A stretch of 64,000 nt of DNA from Burkholderia pyrrocinia (GTDB taxonomy: Bacteria > Pseudomonadota > Gammaproteobacteria > Burkholderiales > Burkholderiaceae): positions 3,720,001 through 3,784,000 of the forward strand of contig NZ_CP070977.1 in assembly GCF_018417535.1 (NCBI RefSeq). The letters are read 5' to 3'. Numbering within the stretch: the first letter of the stretch is position 1; every line of letters begins with the position of its first letter. A program made the position numbers and the translations under genes. Below are positions 9,557 to 17,052 of the stretch, piece after piece. The notes under the pieces were generated by a model. The model was given only the letters and a program-made list of their open reading frames with translations. It had not been told where the DNA came from and did not search any database.

Positions 9557-11335
9557 ATGCCTTCTACTTTTTCCCGTTCGTTGTCGCTCGTTGCGCTGGC
9601 TGTCGCCCTGATCGTGCCGTACGCGATCACGAATCACACGTATCCGATCCCGACCTTCTATTCCGAGTTTTCCGCGCTGGTGCTGTATCTGCTGGTGGGG
9701 CTGTCGGTCGTTCTGCTCGTGCGGACGAGCGGTTCGGACGAGCCGTTTGCCGCGCCGGCCGCGTTCGTCGTGCCGCTCGGGTTTGCCGCGGTGCTCATCG
9801 CGCAGGTCGCGCTGATGCCGCTCAAGGTGCCGTCGATGAACTGGCTGGCGGCCGGCTACCTCGCCGCCGCGCTGGTCGCGATGCAGGCCGGCTACGCGCT
9901 CGCGCGCGACGGGTTGGCCGAAACCGTCTCGCGGATGATGGCCGGTGCGCTGCTCGTCGGCGGCGTGTTCGCGGTCGGAACGCAGATCGTGCAGTTGTTC
10001 CACCTCGAGTCGGCCGTATCGCCGTTCGTCGTGATGTACAACGTCACGGTCGATCGCCGCCCGTACGGCAACATGGCGCAAGCGAACCATCTGGCCACCT
10101 ATATCGCGTTCGCGCTCGCGGGCGCGCTGTATCTCGTGCAGACGCGCCGGCTCGCGGTGTGGGCGTGGTTTGTGCTGTCGATCGTGCTGTCGGTCGGTCT
10201 CGCGCTGACGGTGTCGCGCGGGCCGTGGCTGCAAGTCGCGGTGATGGTCGTCGCGGGCTTCTGGATGGCGTGGCTCGAATCGCGCCGCGCGCCGGGCAAT
10301 ACGCGTGCGTGGCTGATGCCGGTCGTGCTCGCGGTTGCGTTCATCGCGGTGAACGTCGCGGTGCGCTGGGCCAACCTGCACTATCACCTGAATCTCGCGG
10401 AGTCGGCGGCCGACCGGATGCGCGACGCGGGGCAGATCGCGCCGCGCCTCGCACTGTGGAAGTACGGGCTCGCGATGTTCCGCGAGCATCCGCTGCTCGG
10501 CGTCGGCTGGGGCGAATTCCCGTCGCACCAGTTTGCGCTCGTGCGCACGCTGGGTGGCGTCGAGATCGCGAACAACTCGCACGACATCTTCATCGACCTG
10601 CTCGCGAAGTCCGGTCTCGCCGGCCTTGGCGTGCTCGTCGTCACGCTCGTGATGTGGTTCGTGCGTGCGCTGCGCGCGCCGCAGTCGAGCACGCGCGTGT
10701 TCGGCTTCGCGCTGATCGGCATCCTGCTGATGCATGCGCTGGTCGAGTACCCGCAGCAGTACATGTTCTTCCTGCTGCCGGCGATGTTCGTGATCGGGTT
10801 GCTCGACGTGAAGCCGCTGCGCATCCTGCCGGGCCGCGCGGCATTCGGGCTGTTCGCGGTGCTGTCGTTCGGCGGCGTGCTGGCGACAGTACCGGTGCTG
10901 CGCGACTACCAGCGCGCGGAAGTGCTGTATTACGGCAACGACCCGGCCGCGCAGTACCGCGATGCACCGTCGCTGCTGTTCGGCGCATGGGGCGATTACG
11001 GTGCGGCGACGCTGCTGACGATTTCGGCGGCAGACCTGCCGGCCAAGCTTGCCGCGCATGAGCGCGCGATCGCGCTGCTGCCCGGCGAGACGGTGCTGCG
11101 CCGCTATGCGGCGCTGCAGGCGCTGGCGGGCCGCGAAGCCGACGCGCTCGATACCGTCGCGCGCCTGCATGTGTTTGCGAAGGAGCTGAAGGACTGGCCG
11201 CAACAACTGGCCCTGCTGTACAGGCTATGCGACCAGCAGCCGGCGCTGAAGGCATTCAAGGCGGCCGTCGTCGCGAAGTACGGGGAAGTACCGGCCGATG
11301 CGGCCGACGACTCGGACGACGACGATTCGGAGTAA
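9557..11335 (+). CDS. pglL: O-oligosaccharyltransferase PglL
   Basis: An inner-membrane enzyme that transfers lipid-linked glycans to Ser or Thr of periplasmic proteins. It has 592 residues, with about a dozen membrane helices in the first 430. The N-terminal PglL_A region contains PYAITNHTYPIPTFYSEFSA, and the central Wzy_C-type region contains HPLLGVGWGEFPSHQFALVR and NNSHDIFIDLLAKSGLAGLG. The conserved loop with HALVEYPQQYMFFLLPAM follows, then a soluble C-terminal Wzy_C_2 region ending in an acidic tail (DDSDDDDSE). I chose the ATG at 9557; an upstream in-frame start adds 25 implausible residues. B. cenocepacia is known to have a general O-glycosylation system run by a PglL of this type. 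WaaL O-antigen ligase is a distant alternative, but the PglL_A segment argues against it. Confidence 0.92.
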   Translation: MPSTFSRSLSLVALAVALIVPYAITNHTYPIPTFYSEFSALVLYLLVGLSVVLLVRTSGSDEPFAAPAAFVVPLGFAAVLIAQVALMPLKVPSMNWLAAGYLAAALVAMQAGYALARDGLAETVSRMMAGALLVGGVFAVGTQIVQLFHLESAVSPFVVMYNVTVDRRPYGNMAQANHLATYIAFALAGALYLVQTRRLAVWAWFVLSIVLSVGLALTVSRGPWLQVAVMVVAGFWMAWLESRRAPGNTRAWLMPVVLAVAFIAVNVAVRWANLHYHLNLAESAADRMRDAGQIAPRLALWKYGLAMFREHPLLGVGWGEFPSHQFALVRTLGGVEIANNSHDIFIDLLAKSGLAGLGVLVVTLVMWFVRALRAPQSSTRVFGFALIGILLMHALVEYPQQYMFFLLPAMFVIGLLDVKPLRILPGRAAFGLFAVLSFGGVLATVPVLRDYQRAEVLYYGNDPAAQYRDAPSLLFGAWGDYGAATLLTISAADLPAKLAAHERAIALLPGETVLRRYAALQALAGREADALDTVARLHVFAKELKDWPQQLALLYRLCDQQPALKAFKAAVVAKYGEVPADAADDSDDDDSE

Positions 11336-11348
11336 GACGCGCAGCGGC

Positions 11349-11374
11349 CGCCGGAACGGGGAATTCCGGCGTTT
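11349..11374 (+). terminator. Weak intrinsic terminator after pglL
   Basis: CGCCGGAA, a seven-base loop, TTCCGGCG, then only TTT. It begins 13 bases after the pglL stop. The short T-run makes it a moderate candidate. Confidence 0.6.
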
Positions 11375-11789
11375 GCCGCATCGCGAGGCATGACAGCGAA
11401 AGGCGCCGAGCAGATCGGCCCGTCGTGAACCGCGAATCCGGCCGCGTATCGATTACTTCGCGAATGGCGCGGATTCAGGTCGAAGGCTTGTCGATTCGCG
11501 TCAACCATTGTCAAATCGGCGCCGCTGGCCGGACGGCGCGTGCACAATGCGCGAAAGCGCTCGTGTGCCGGCCCGCGTGGGGCACGGGGCCGGCGCGAAT
11601 ACATGCCACGCCCCGGCTATCCGGGAAGCCCGCCAAGCAGGATCGCGGCCGAGCATCGATCGGCCGTGCGGCCGTAACGGGGCGCCGGTCCGATGGCCGC
11701 GGCGCAGTGCGACGCGCGTAATGCGAAGGCGATGTCTTCCGGTGAGCGGTGCGTTCGTCCAGAACAGTGCTGAAGAACGATATTCGACC
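11375..11789. other. Noncoding stretch between pglL and the small lipoprotein gene
   Basis: About 415 bases with no reading frame I would defend; overlapping open frames here on both strands are Arg/Gly/Ala-rich GC noise. It should hold the promoter of the lipoprotein gene, but no convincing -35/-10 pair stands out. I see no repeat or RNA fold beyond the short hairpins expected at this GC content. Confidence 0.5.
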
Positions 11790-12140
11790 ATGGCTATTCG
11801 CTCGACCTACCTGATCCTGCCCGCCGTCGCGATGCTGTTTTCCGGCTGCGCGATGCTGTCGTCGTCGCAGGAAAGCAAGCTGACCTGCCACATTCCGCGC
11901 GCCGTCTATCCGGACACTGCGAAGCCGCTCACGCGTCCGGCAACCGTGCTCGTGCGTGCGTTGATGACGACGTCCGGCGAAGCGCAGAACGTCACCGTGA
12001 CGACGAGCAGCCGCAATGCGGCGGCCGATCGTGCGGCCGTCGACGCGATGACGCACGCGAGCTGCGTGCAGACGGGTGCGACCGCGAATCCGTTCCTGCT
12101 GACCCAACCGTTCGTATTCGAGCCGCAACGCGGCCAGTGA
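11790..12140 (+). CDS. Small lipoprotein with TonB-C-like region
   Basis: A predicted outer-membrane or periplasmic lipoprotein of 116 residues. The signal peptide MAIRSTYLILPAVAMLFSGC ends in a good lipobox (FSGC), with Cys20 as the lipidated residue. The mature part includes CHIPRAVYPDTAKPLTRPATVLVRALMTTSGEAQNV and a conserved-looking C-terminus with a second Cys. The pattern of Pro-x-x-A, then V-x-V followed by a T-x-G-x-x-x-x-V strand, resembles the C-terminal TonB-like fold seen in many small Burkholderia lipoproteins, but I cannot confirm this. The function is unknown. It is convergent with the minus-strand block that follows. Confidence 0.75.
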   Translation: MAIRSTYLILPAVAMLFSGCAMLSSSQESKLTCHIPRAVYPDTAKPLTRPATVLVRALMTTSGEAQNVTVTTSSRNAAADRAAVDAMTHASCVQTGATANPFLLTQPFVFEPQRGQ

Positions 12141-12261
12141 TGCGCGGACGGCGCGCGCTGCGCGCCGCTTTCCGTCGGGTATTGTCTCTGTCCGGCCGCG
12201 CCGTTTCGCGCGGCCGTCGAAAGTCGATACGCGCGGTCATCGCGCCGCGCGTGCCCGATGT

Positions 12262-13473
12262 TCAGTGCTGCGGCATCAGGTTCGCGCCGCGGCAGGCCTG
12301 TTCGGCCGAATTGTGCAGCCCGAGCATCGTGAACCCGTTGCGCTCCTGGCGAATCAGCGCATAGCGCCGCGCGACGGTTTCCCCGCTCTTGCCCGTCAGA
12401 TCGAGTTCGACCTGAAAGCGATCCTTGCTGTCCGAGCAGCCGCGCACGGGGCCGTACGCGAAGCCGGTATCAGGCGCCTTGCTTTCCGTGTTGAACGCCT
12501 GCCGGGCTTTCAGCGCGGCCGCTGCGGCGGCGGGCTCGCTCCATTCGCGCGCAAGCGCATCGTCCACCTTCAGCCATTCGTCGACGAAATCGCGGCCGTT
12601 GAGCGCCGCGGGCTGCACGCGTTGCACGGTGTCGCCGTCGACGCGGTAGCGGAAGATGCCCAGCCGCGTCATGACTTCGCTGTCGAGCGAGCCGACCGTC
12701 GTGCGCAGTTCGAAGCCGTCTGGGCGCACCTTGAAACGGATCGCGTCGTCGTCGATCACGTAGCCGTGTTCGGTATGGAGCAGCGTGCGTTGCGCGGTCG
12801 GGCCGTCTGCCGGTGCAAGGACGTCCGCGCCGAACCGGCTCCAGCGCGACGAGCACCACGGCGTGCCGTGGACGACCGCGACCTGCCCGCCGGGCAGCGC
12901 CGAGAACCAGAAGCCGCCGCCGTAGGCGCCGCCGATGTCCTTGTAATCGTCGGCCTGCCAGCGCAGCACGCGCCGCCAGCCGCCGTTTTCCCATGCGTAC
13001 GCGGTGAGCAGGTTGTCGTCGCCGCACGCGATGTCGAAGCTGGCGCGCACGAAGAGGAGCGGGCGGGACGTGCCGCCGCGTTCGACGTCGACTTCCGGAT
13101 TGCGGCCGAACGCCGATTCGCCGTTTTTCAGCGCGGCCGACTGGGTCGATTGGGCCGGCACGCCGAGCGCGGCCGCGAGTGTGCGTTTCAGTGCAGCCGG
13201 TTCGACGTGTTCGTCGCTGCACGCGAGCCGCGCGTCGATCGCGCCGACGAGCGCCTGCTTGTACGCGCGAAGCGCGTCGCGCAGCGGCGGCGAGATATCG
13301 ACGTTGCCGCCACCGTCGCCTTGCGGATTGCGGACCTGTTGCACGCGGTGCTGCGCGTCGATTGCCGCGAGCGCGGCGGTGTCGGCGGCGGGGCAGGTGC
13401 CGGCGGCGAAGGCGGCGGCCGGCAAGGCGGCGACACACAGCGAGAGCGCGGCGTAATGCAGCGTTTTCATCAT
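12262..13473 (-). CDS. Secreted protein of unknown function, last gene of the T6SS cassette
   Basis: A protein of 403 residues with a clear Sec signal peptide (MMKTLHYAALSLCVAALPAAAFA, cleavage likely before AGTCPA). I do not recognise the family. The mature part has a Cys pair near its N-terminus (GTCPAAD, LACSDE), a centre rich in aromatic and Gly residues (DIGGAYGGGFWFSALPGG) and a C-terminus with further Cys residues (RGCSDSK, EQACRG). The ATG at 13473 or the adjacent one at 13470 could be used. It lies 31 bases downstream of an Asp-box gene and in the same direction, so it may be co-transcribed with the vgrG block. It could be a third immunity or accessory protein, or an unrelated neighbour with base composition closer to the core genome. 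Confidence 0.7.
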   Translation of the reverse strand: MMKTLHYAALSLCVAALPAAAFAAGTCPAADTAALAAIDAQHRVQQVRNPQGDGGGNVDISPPLRDALRAYKQALVGAIDARLACSDEHVEPAALKRTLAAALGVPAQSTQSAALKNGESAFGRNPEVDVERGGTSRPLLFVRASFDIACGDDNLLTAYAWENGGWRRVLRWQADDYKDIGGAYGGGFWFSALPGGQVAVVHGTPWCSSRWSRFGADVLAPADGPTAQRTLLHTEHGYVIDDDAIRFKVRPDGFELRTTVGSLDSEVMTRLGIFRYRVDGDTVQRVQPAALNGRDFVDEWLKVDDALAREWSEPAAAAAALKARQAFNTESKAPDTGFAYGPVRGCSDSKDRFQVELDLTGKSGETVARRYALIRQERNGFTMLGLHNSAEQACRGANLMPQH

Positions 13474-13504
13474 CGAATGGTTTCTCAGGTTGTAGCGAGG
13501 GAGT

Positions 13505-14782
13505 TTAGTCTTTTGAAACGACGGCATTTCGCATCGGGAACGACAGCTTCTTCAGTCTCGCACCGAGAAGCGAATAGAGCGTGTTCGTATCCGGGTCGAA
13601 GTACTTGCTGCGATAGATCGTCTCGTCGTCAAACTGCTTCCAGGTCTTGCCCGCGTCAGTGCTACTGAACATCTGGGCGACCGGTGGATCGTCGATTGCC
13701 TGCTTGGGATCGATCGCGTACACGAGCAGCAGGCCATCGCGGCCCACGTCGAGGCCACCCAGAATGAGCTTCTTGTCAAACGTCGCCAATTGCCGGACGT
13801 GCTCGGGTTGCGCGTTCGTCCATGAGGAAAGTGCGCCGGTCCGGTGTCCGCGATCCCGTGTGGCGTCGATGTCGCTCTCATTGTCGAGGCGGGACAGCAC
13901 GTAAAGCGCGTAGCTCCCGGCCGTGGCAGGCGTCGACGCGAGCTGGACGACTGACTGGTTCGGCAGGACGGCATCCGGAACGAACGCCTGCTGATCCGGG
14001 GCGAGCCGATATATGACGCTGCGGGCAGGGGCCGTGGCTGATCGATCAACGTGGTAAGCCACTCGCAGTACGCCATCCGGGCCAAGGTTCACGCCTTTGA
14101 ACTTGCGCCGAGTTTCACCGGGGACAATCGCGCCCGGCGGTGGCGCAATCTGCTTCCAGGATTCGCCGCCGTCCGATGTGCGTCGGACGGTAGGGCCCCA
14201 GCCGATCGCGTAGCCGTGCTGCGCATCGATGAAAAGGAATTGTTCGATATCTTCGTGCTCGGGCCATTCGAGCCGTGACCAGTGGTGGCCGCCGTCGAGC
14301 GATTTCCAGACCCGGGTTTGCTGCGGGACGAGATCATCTGCAGTCTGCGGAGACGTGTAGCTTATCCAGCCGGCACTGATCAAGTGGATGTTCCCGTCCC
14401 GCGAATGCCACCACGCGGTGTGCTGGCCGGGCGCCTGAAAGAAGCGCTGCAGCCCGTGATCGATCGTACCGCGGAAAAAATTCGCGGTTCGTCGATTCAG
14501 CGTTTCTCCCGCATTGTTCATCCATGCTTCAGTGGGTTCGGCGACCATCGGGTCTTTCAACTCGCTGGCAGGCTTCAACGTAATCACGGGATCGGAGACC
14601 GTGAGCGACATGATCGCGCTGCCATTGAGGTAGAAATCCCCGCCACCCACCGGCGGGTCCGGCCACATGACCTCCGACGAAACGGTTTCCCATCGAGCGC
14701 CGGTGCTTTCGTACAGAAAACTCAGCGCGGCGCTGCCGAGCGCGATGGCAGCCAGTCGCTTCAAAATGGACAGATTTCGCAT
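13505..14782 (-). CDS. Membrane-anchored Asp-box (BNR-like) protein, candidate T6SS immunity paralogue 2
   Basis: A protein of 425 residues with an N-terminal hydrophobic anchor or signal (LKRLAAIALGSAALSFLYES) and a large periplasmic part. Asp-box-like motifs characteristic of beta-propellers recur: KSLDGGHHW, RTSDGGESW and SSTDAGKTW. Long stretches match the gene upstream at 14955-16184, for example LFIDAQ.GYAIGWGP, PPGAIV and NLGPDG.LRVAY, so the two arose by duplication. They follow vgrG and an effector candidate in the same direction, the position typical of immunity genes, and periplasmic placement would fit an effector acting on the envelope. This role is inferred from position only. 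The base composition is visibly less GC-rich than in flanking housekeeping genes. Confidence 0.72.
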   Translation of the reverse strand: MRNLSILKRLAAIALGSAALSFLYESTGARWETVSSEVMWPDPPVGGGDFYLNGSAIMSLTVSDPVITLKPASELKDPMVAEPTEAWMNNAGETLNRRTANFFRGTIDHGLQRFFQAPGQHTAWWHSRDGNIHLISAGWISYTSPQTADDLVPQQTRVWKSLDGGHHWSRLEWPEHEDIEQFLFIDAQHGYAIGWGPTVRRTSDGGESWKQIAPPPGAIVPGETRRKFKGVNLGPDGVLRVAYHVDRSATAPARSVIYRLAPDQQAFVPDAVLPNQSVVQLASTPATAGSYALYVLSRLDNESDIDATRDRGHRTGALSSWTNAQPEHVRQLATFDKKLILGGLDVGRDGLLLVYAIDPKQAIDDPPVAQMFSSTDAGKTWKQFDDETIYRSKYFDPDTNTLYSLLGARLKKLSFPMRNAVVSKD

Positions 14783-14954
14783 GGGGACCGGCGGAAGTCG
14801 ACGGAGGAATTCGGATTGGCGCTTGACTGGCCTCGAGCGCGACGGCTTTCTCGATCACTGAAACGTGCCGTTGTGTTTGCTCGTAAGACGGGTCATGTCG
14901 CAGGCTTCGTCGAGCTCTTCGGACGCAGCCCGCGCCAAGCACATCGGGCGGCAA

Positions 14955-16184
14955 TCAGAATTGCCGCTTCCTCAGCGTGTAGGCAAACACCGAGTAGAGC
15001 GTATTCGATTCCGGGTCAAAGTAGCCGCCCTGCGAAGCCTTGTCGGTGGTCTGCTGCCACGTCTTGCCGTCGTCGGTGCTGCTAATGGTCAGGTCGATGG
15101 GCGAGCCACCGCCGTTGGCGGTGTTTGGATCGGTCGCGTGGACAAGCAGGACGCCGTTGCGCCCCGCGCTCAGTCCGTTGAGCGTCAAGCGATCTTCGAA
15201 TGTGTGCAACTGCCGGATGTGATCGGGGTGCTCGCTGGTCCAGGTTGAAAGGGTACCTGCACCATGGCCGCCACCGGATTCACTACTCGCGCGTGACAGC
15301 GCATACAGGGCGTAATCCCGAGAGGGTGCCGGCGGTGATTCGAGGCTGACGACGACTTGTCCGGGCAGCACCGCTTCCTGGGTGAAGTCCTGCTGATCCC
15401 AGCCGAGCCGACTGACGATGCCGGCCAGTTGCGGATGCTCGGCGTTGGCGCCCTGATAGGCAACGCGCAATGTGCCGTCCGGGCCGAGGTTGGTACCGTC
15501 GAAAGTTCTGCGCGGCTTGCCCTGGACGATCGCGCCTGGAGGCGCCTTGATTGCCTGCCACGATTGGCCGCCGTCTGCCGTTCGCCAGACACGCGGCCCC
15601 CAGCCGATCGCGTAGCCACGTTGAGCGTCGATGAACAGCAACCGGCTGATGTTATGGTCCGCCTGCCATTGGAGTTGGGACCAGTGCTGGCCTCCATCGC
15701 TCGATTTCCAGAGCTTGGTGGTCTGAGGGACCGCGCCGTCGTCGGGGCGAGGCGCCTTGTAATCCATCCAGCCGGTACTGACGTACAGGACACGCCAGTC
15801 GGGCGAGTACCACCATGACGCGGTCTGGCCCGGCTGCCGGAAGTGGAGTGCGACGTTGCCGCCCAAGGTGCCGCGCAGGAAACTGACGGTGGACCGGTTC
15901 AGGCGCTCGTTCGAGTCGTCCATCCACGGTTCGGCGAACTCCGCGACGTCAGGGTTCTTCTGCTCGCTTTCCGGCTTGAACGTGAGTTCCGGTCTCGCAA
16001 CCTTCAATGACATGAAGTCGTTACGTTGCACGCGAAATGCGCCCGCGCCGTACGGCTTGTCGTTGCGCATGAATTCGGTCGATACCGTTTTCCACCCTGA
16101 AGTCATTTCCGTATATCCGTAAATAGCGATCGGCAGAACAAGAACGCATCCCGCGATCAAAAGCCATCGTTTGCCTTTTCGCAT
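14955..16184 (-). CDS. Membrane-anchored Asp-box (BNR-like) protein, candidate T6SS immunity paralogue 1
   Basis: A paralogue of the downstream gene, 409 residues. The N-terminus MRKGKRWLLIAGCVLVLPIAIYG is a basic, hydrophobic membrane anchor; LIAGC resembles a lipobox, but the hydrophobic run continues past the Cys, so a plain anchor is more likely. Asp-box-like motifs KSSDGGQHW, RTADGGQSW and SSTDDGKTW suggest a beta-propeller in the periplasm. The ATG at 16184 begins one base after the effector stop (TGACATG), which implies translational coupling and matched dosage. It is thus the better candidate for the cognate immunity protein, with the second copy perhaps covering a variant toxin. Extracytoplasmic sialidase-like enzymes share the motif but not this context. 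Confidence 0.74.
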   Translation of the reverse strand: MRKGKRWLLIAGCVLVLPIAIYGYTEMTSGWKTVSTEFMRNDKPYGAGAFRVQRNDFMSLKVARPELTFKPESEQKNPDVAEFAEPWMDDSNERLNRSTVSFLRGTLGGNVALHFRQPGQTASWWYSPDWRVLYVSTGWMDYKAPRPDDGAVPQTTKLWKSSDGGQHWSQLQWQADHNISRLLFIDAQRGYAIGWGPRVWRTADGGQSWQAIKAPPGAIVQGKPRRTFDGTNLGPDGTLRVAYQGANAEHPQLAGIVSRLGWDQQDFTQEAVLPGQVVVSLESPPAPSRDYALYALSRASSESGGGHGAGTLSTWTSEHPDHIRQLHTFEDRLTLNGLSAGRNGVLLVHATDPNTANGGGSPIDLTISSTDDGKTWQQTTDKASQGGYFDPESNTLYSVFAYTLRKRQF

Positions 16185-16185
16185 G

Positions 16186-17052
16186 TCACTTCACCAGCAG
16201 CCTTCCGAGCGCCTTGCCGACCGGATCGTCGACATCCCATTCCTCGGCCTTGTTCCGGAGAACGGGGATGGCCGAATCGCGAGCCTGCCCCCACGTTCTT
16301 CCGTCACCCCATTCCTGGATGTTCGGACGCATCCCGATCTTGACGAGATCCATGATCGGCAGGTCCGCCAATCCTCCGTCGAGGTAGGCCATCGGGTGCG
16401 TCTTGAACGCGAACTCCTTGAATTTTTCGTTGTTCATTTCCAGTTCGAATTGCGGCCAGGTCATATCGACTCCACCGTTTCCCGGTGTTGGGCTGGCCAT
16501 CTGGATCGTGTTGCCCATCATGTTCTGGTTCAGGCCGTCTTCCATGTTGGCCTGGAGAAGCTTCCGAGCCTTGTTCAACCACGCTTTTCCCTGGGCGGAC
16601 AGTCGCGGGAGGAGGTTGGCGCCGTAGTCGGAGCAATAGTAGTAGCCGTAGCTGATGTAGTAATCGGGCGGGTTATGTCCGCATCCGATATGACGCATCA
16701 TGAAGTTTCCATGCCGCGACCAGTCGGAATCCGAACTGCCGGGCTCGATCAGTTGCTCGCGCCGATGCAGGAGGCGGTGCGCGACATCGGAGTCGGTCCA
16801 TGGATCCCACGAGAGGGCGAAGCCCTTGATGGTCGACCAAATGCTCGACATACTGACCTTTTCAACCGTTTCAAGATAGGCGCCGTGAAGCGGTCGATAG
16901 TAGAACGGGCAGGTGCCGACGATCCATTTCGGCGCCGGCGTTACATGCTTGTCGCAAATGTTGATCTCTACCTTCGGCCGATCCTTGTACCCCGTCGGCG
17001 TCAGCATCCCCGAGCCGGTGCCGAGCACCTTGTCCTGTTGTCCGTCAGCCAT
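16186..17052 (-). CDS. Candidate VgrG-linked T6SS effector, unrecognised family
   Basis: A protein of 288 residues with no signal peptide and no transmembrane segment that I would call. I do not recognise a toxin family: there is no GxSxG lipase motif, HExxH or NlpC/P60 pattern. Cys33, Cys48, Cys124 and Cys140 are present. The most distinctive region is residues 112-170, with RHGNFMMRHIGCGHNPPDYY, an aromatic run YISYGYYYCSDYG, then LSAQGKAWLNKARKLLQ, which looks like a conserved catalytic or structural core. Its ATG overlaps the end of vgrG by eight bases, and the next gene starts one base after its stop. That tight vgrG-X-anchored-protein order is the standard effector-immunity layout. The effector role is inferred from context, and the target would be in the periplasm if the anchored neighbours are immunity proteins. 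Confidence 0.7.
   Translation of the reverse strand: MADGQQDKVLGTGSGMLTPTGYKDRPKVEINICDKHVTPAPKWIVGTCPFYYRPLHGAYLETVEKVSMSSIWSTIKGFALSWDPWTDSDVAHRLLHRREQLIEPGSSDSDWSRHGNFMMRHIGCGHNPPDYYISYGYYYCSDYGANLLPRLSAQGKAWLNKARKLLQANMEDGLNQNMMGNTIQMASPTPGNGGVDMTWPQFELEMNNEKFKEFAFKTHPMAYLDGGLADLPIMDLVKIGMRPNIQEWGDGRTWGQARDSAIPVLRNKAEEWDVDDPVGKALGRLLVK

Noticed and set aside
8684..11206. An 840-codon minus-strand frame across the pilin and pglL genes
   Set aside because: The product is mostly Arg, His, Gln and Asp with no recognisable fold, and it overlaps two well-supported genes.
12141..12261. A GC-rich hairpin (GGCCGCG/CGCGGCC) between convergent genes as a terminator
   Set aside because: It lacks a T-run on either strand, so it is not distinguishable from background folding at this GC content.
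16186..17052. The effector candidate as a Tle-type lipase with Tli-type immunity neighbours
   Set aside because: No GxSxG or HKD motif is present, so I do not assign a phospholipase activity despite a similar gene layout in known Tle systems.
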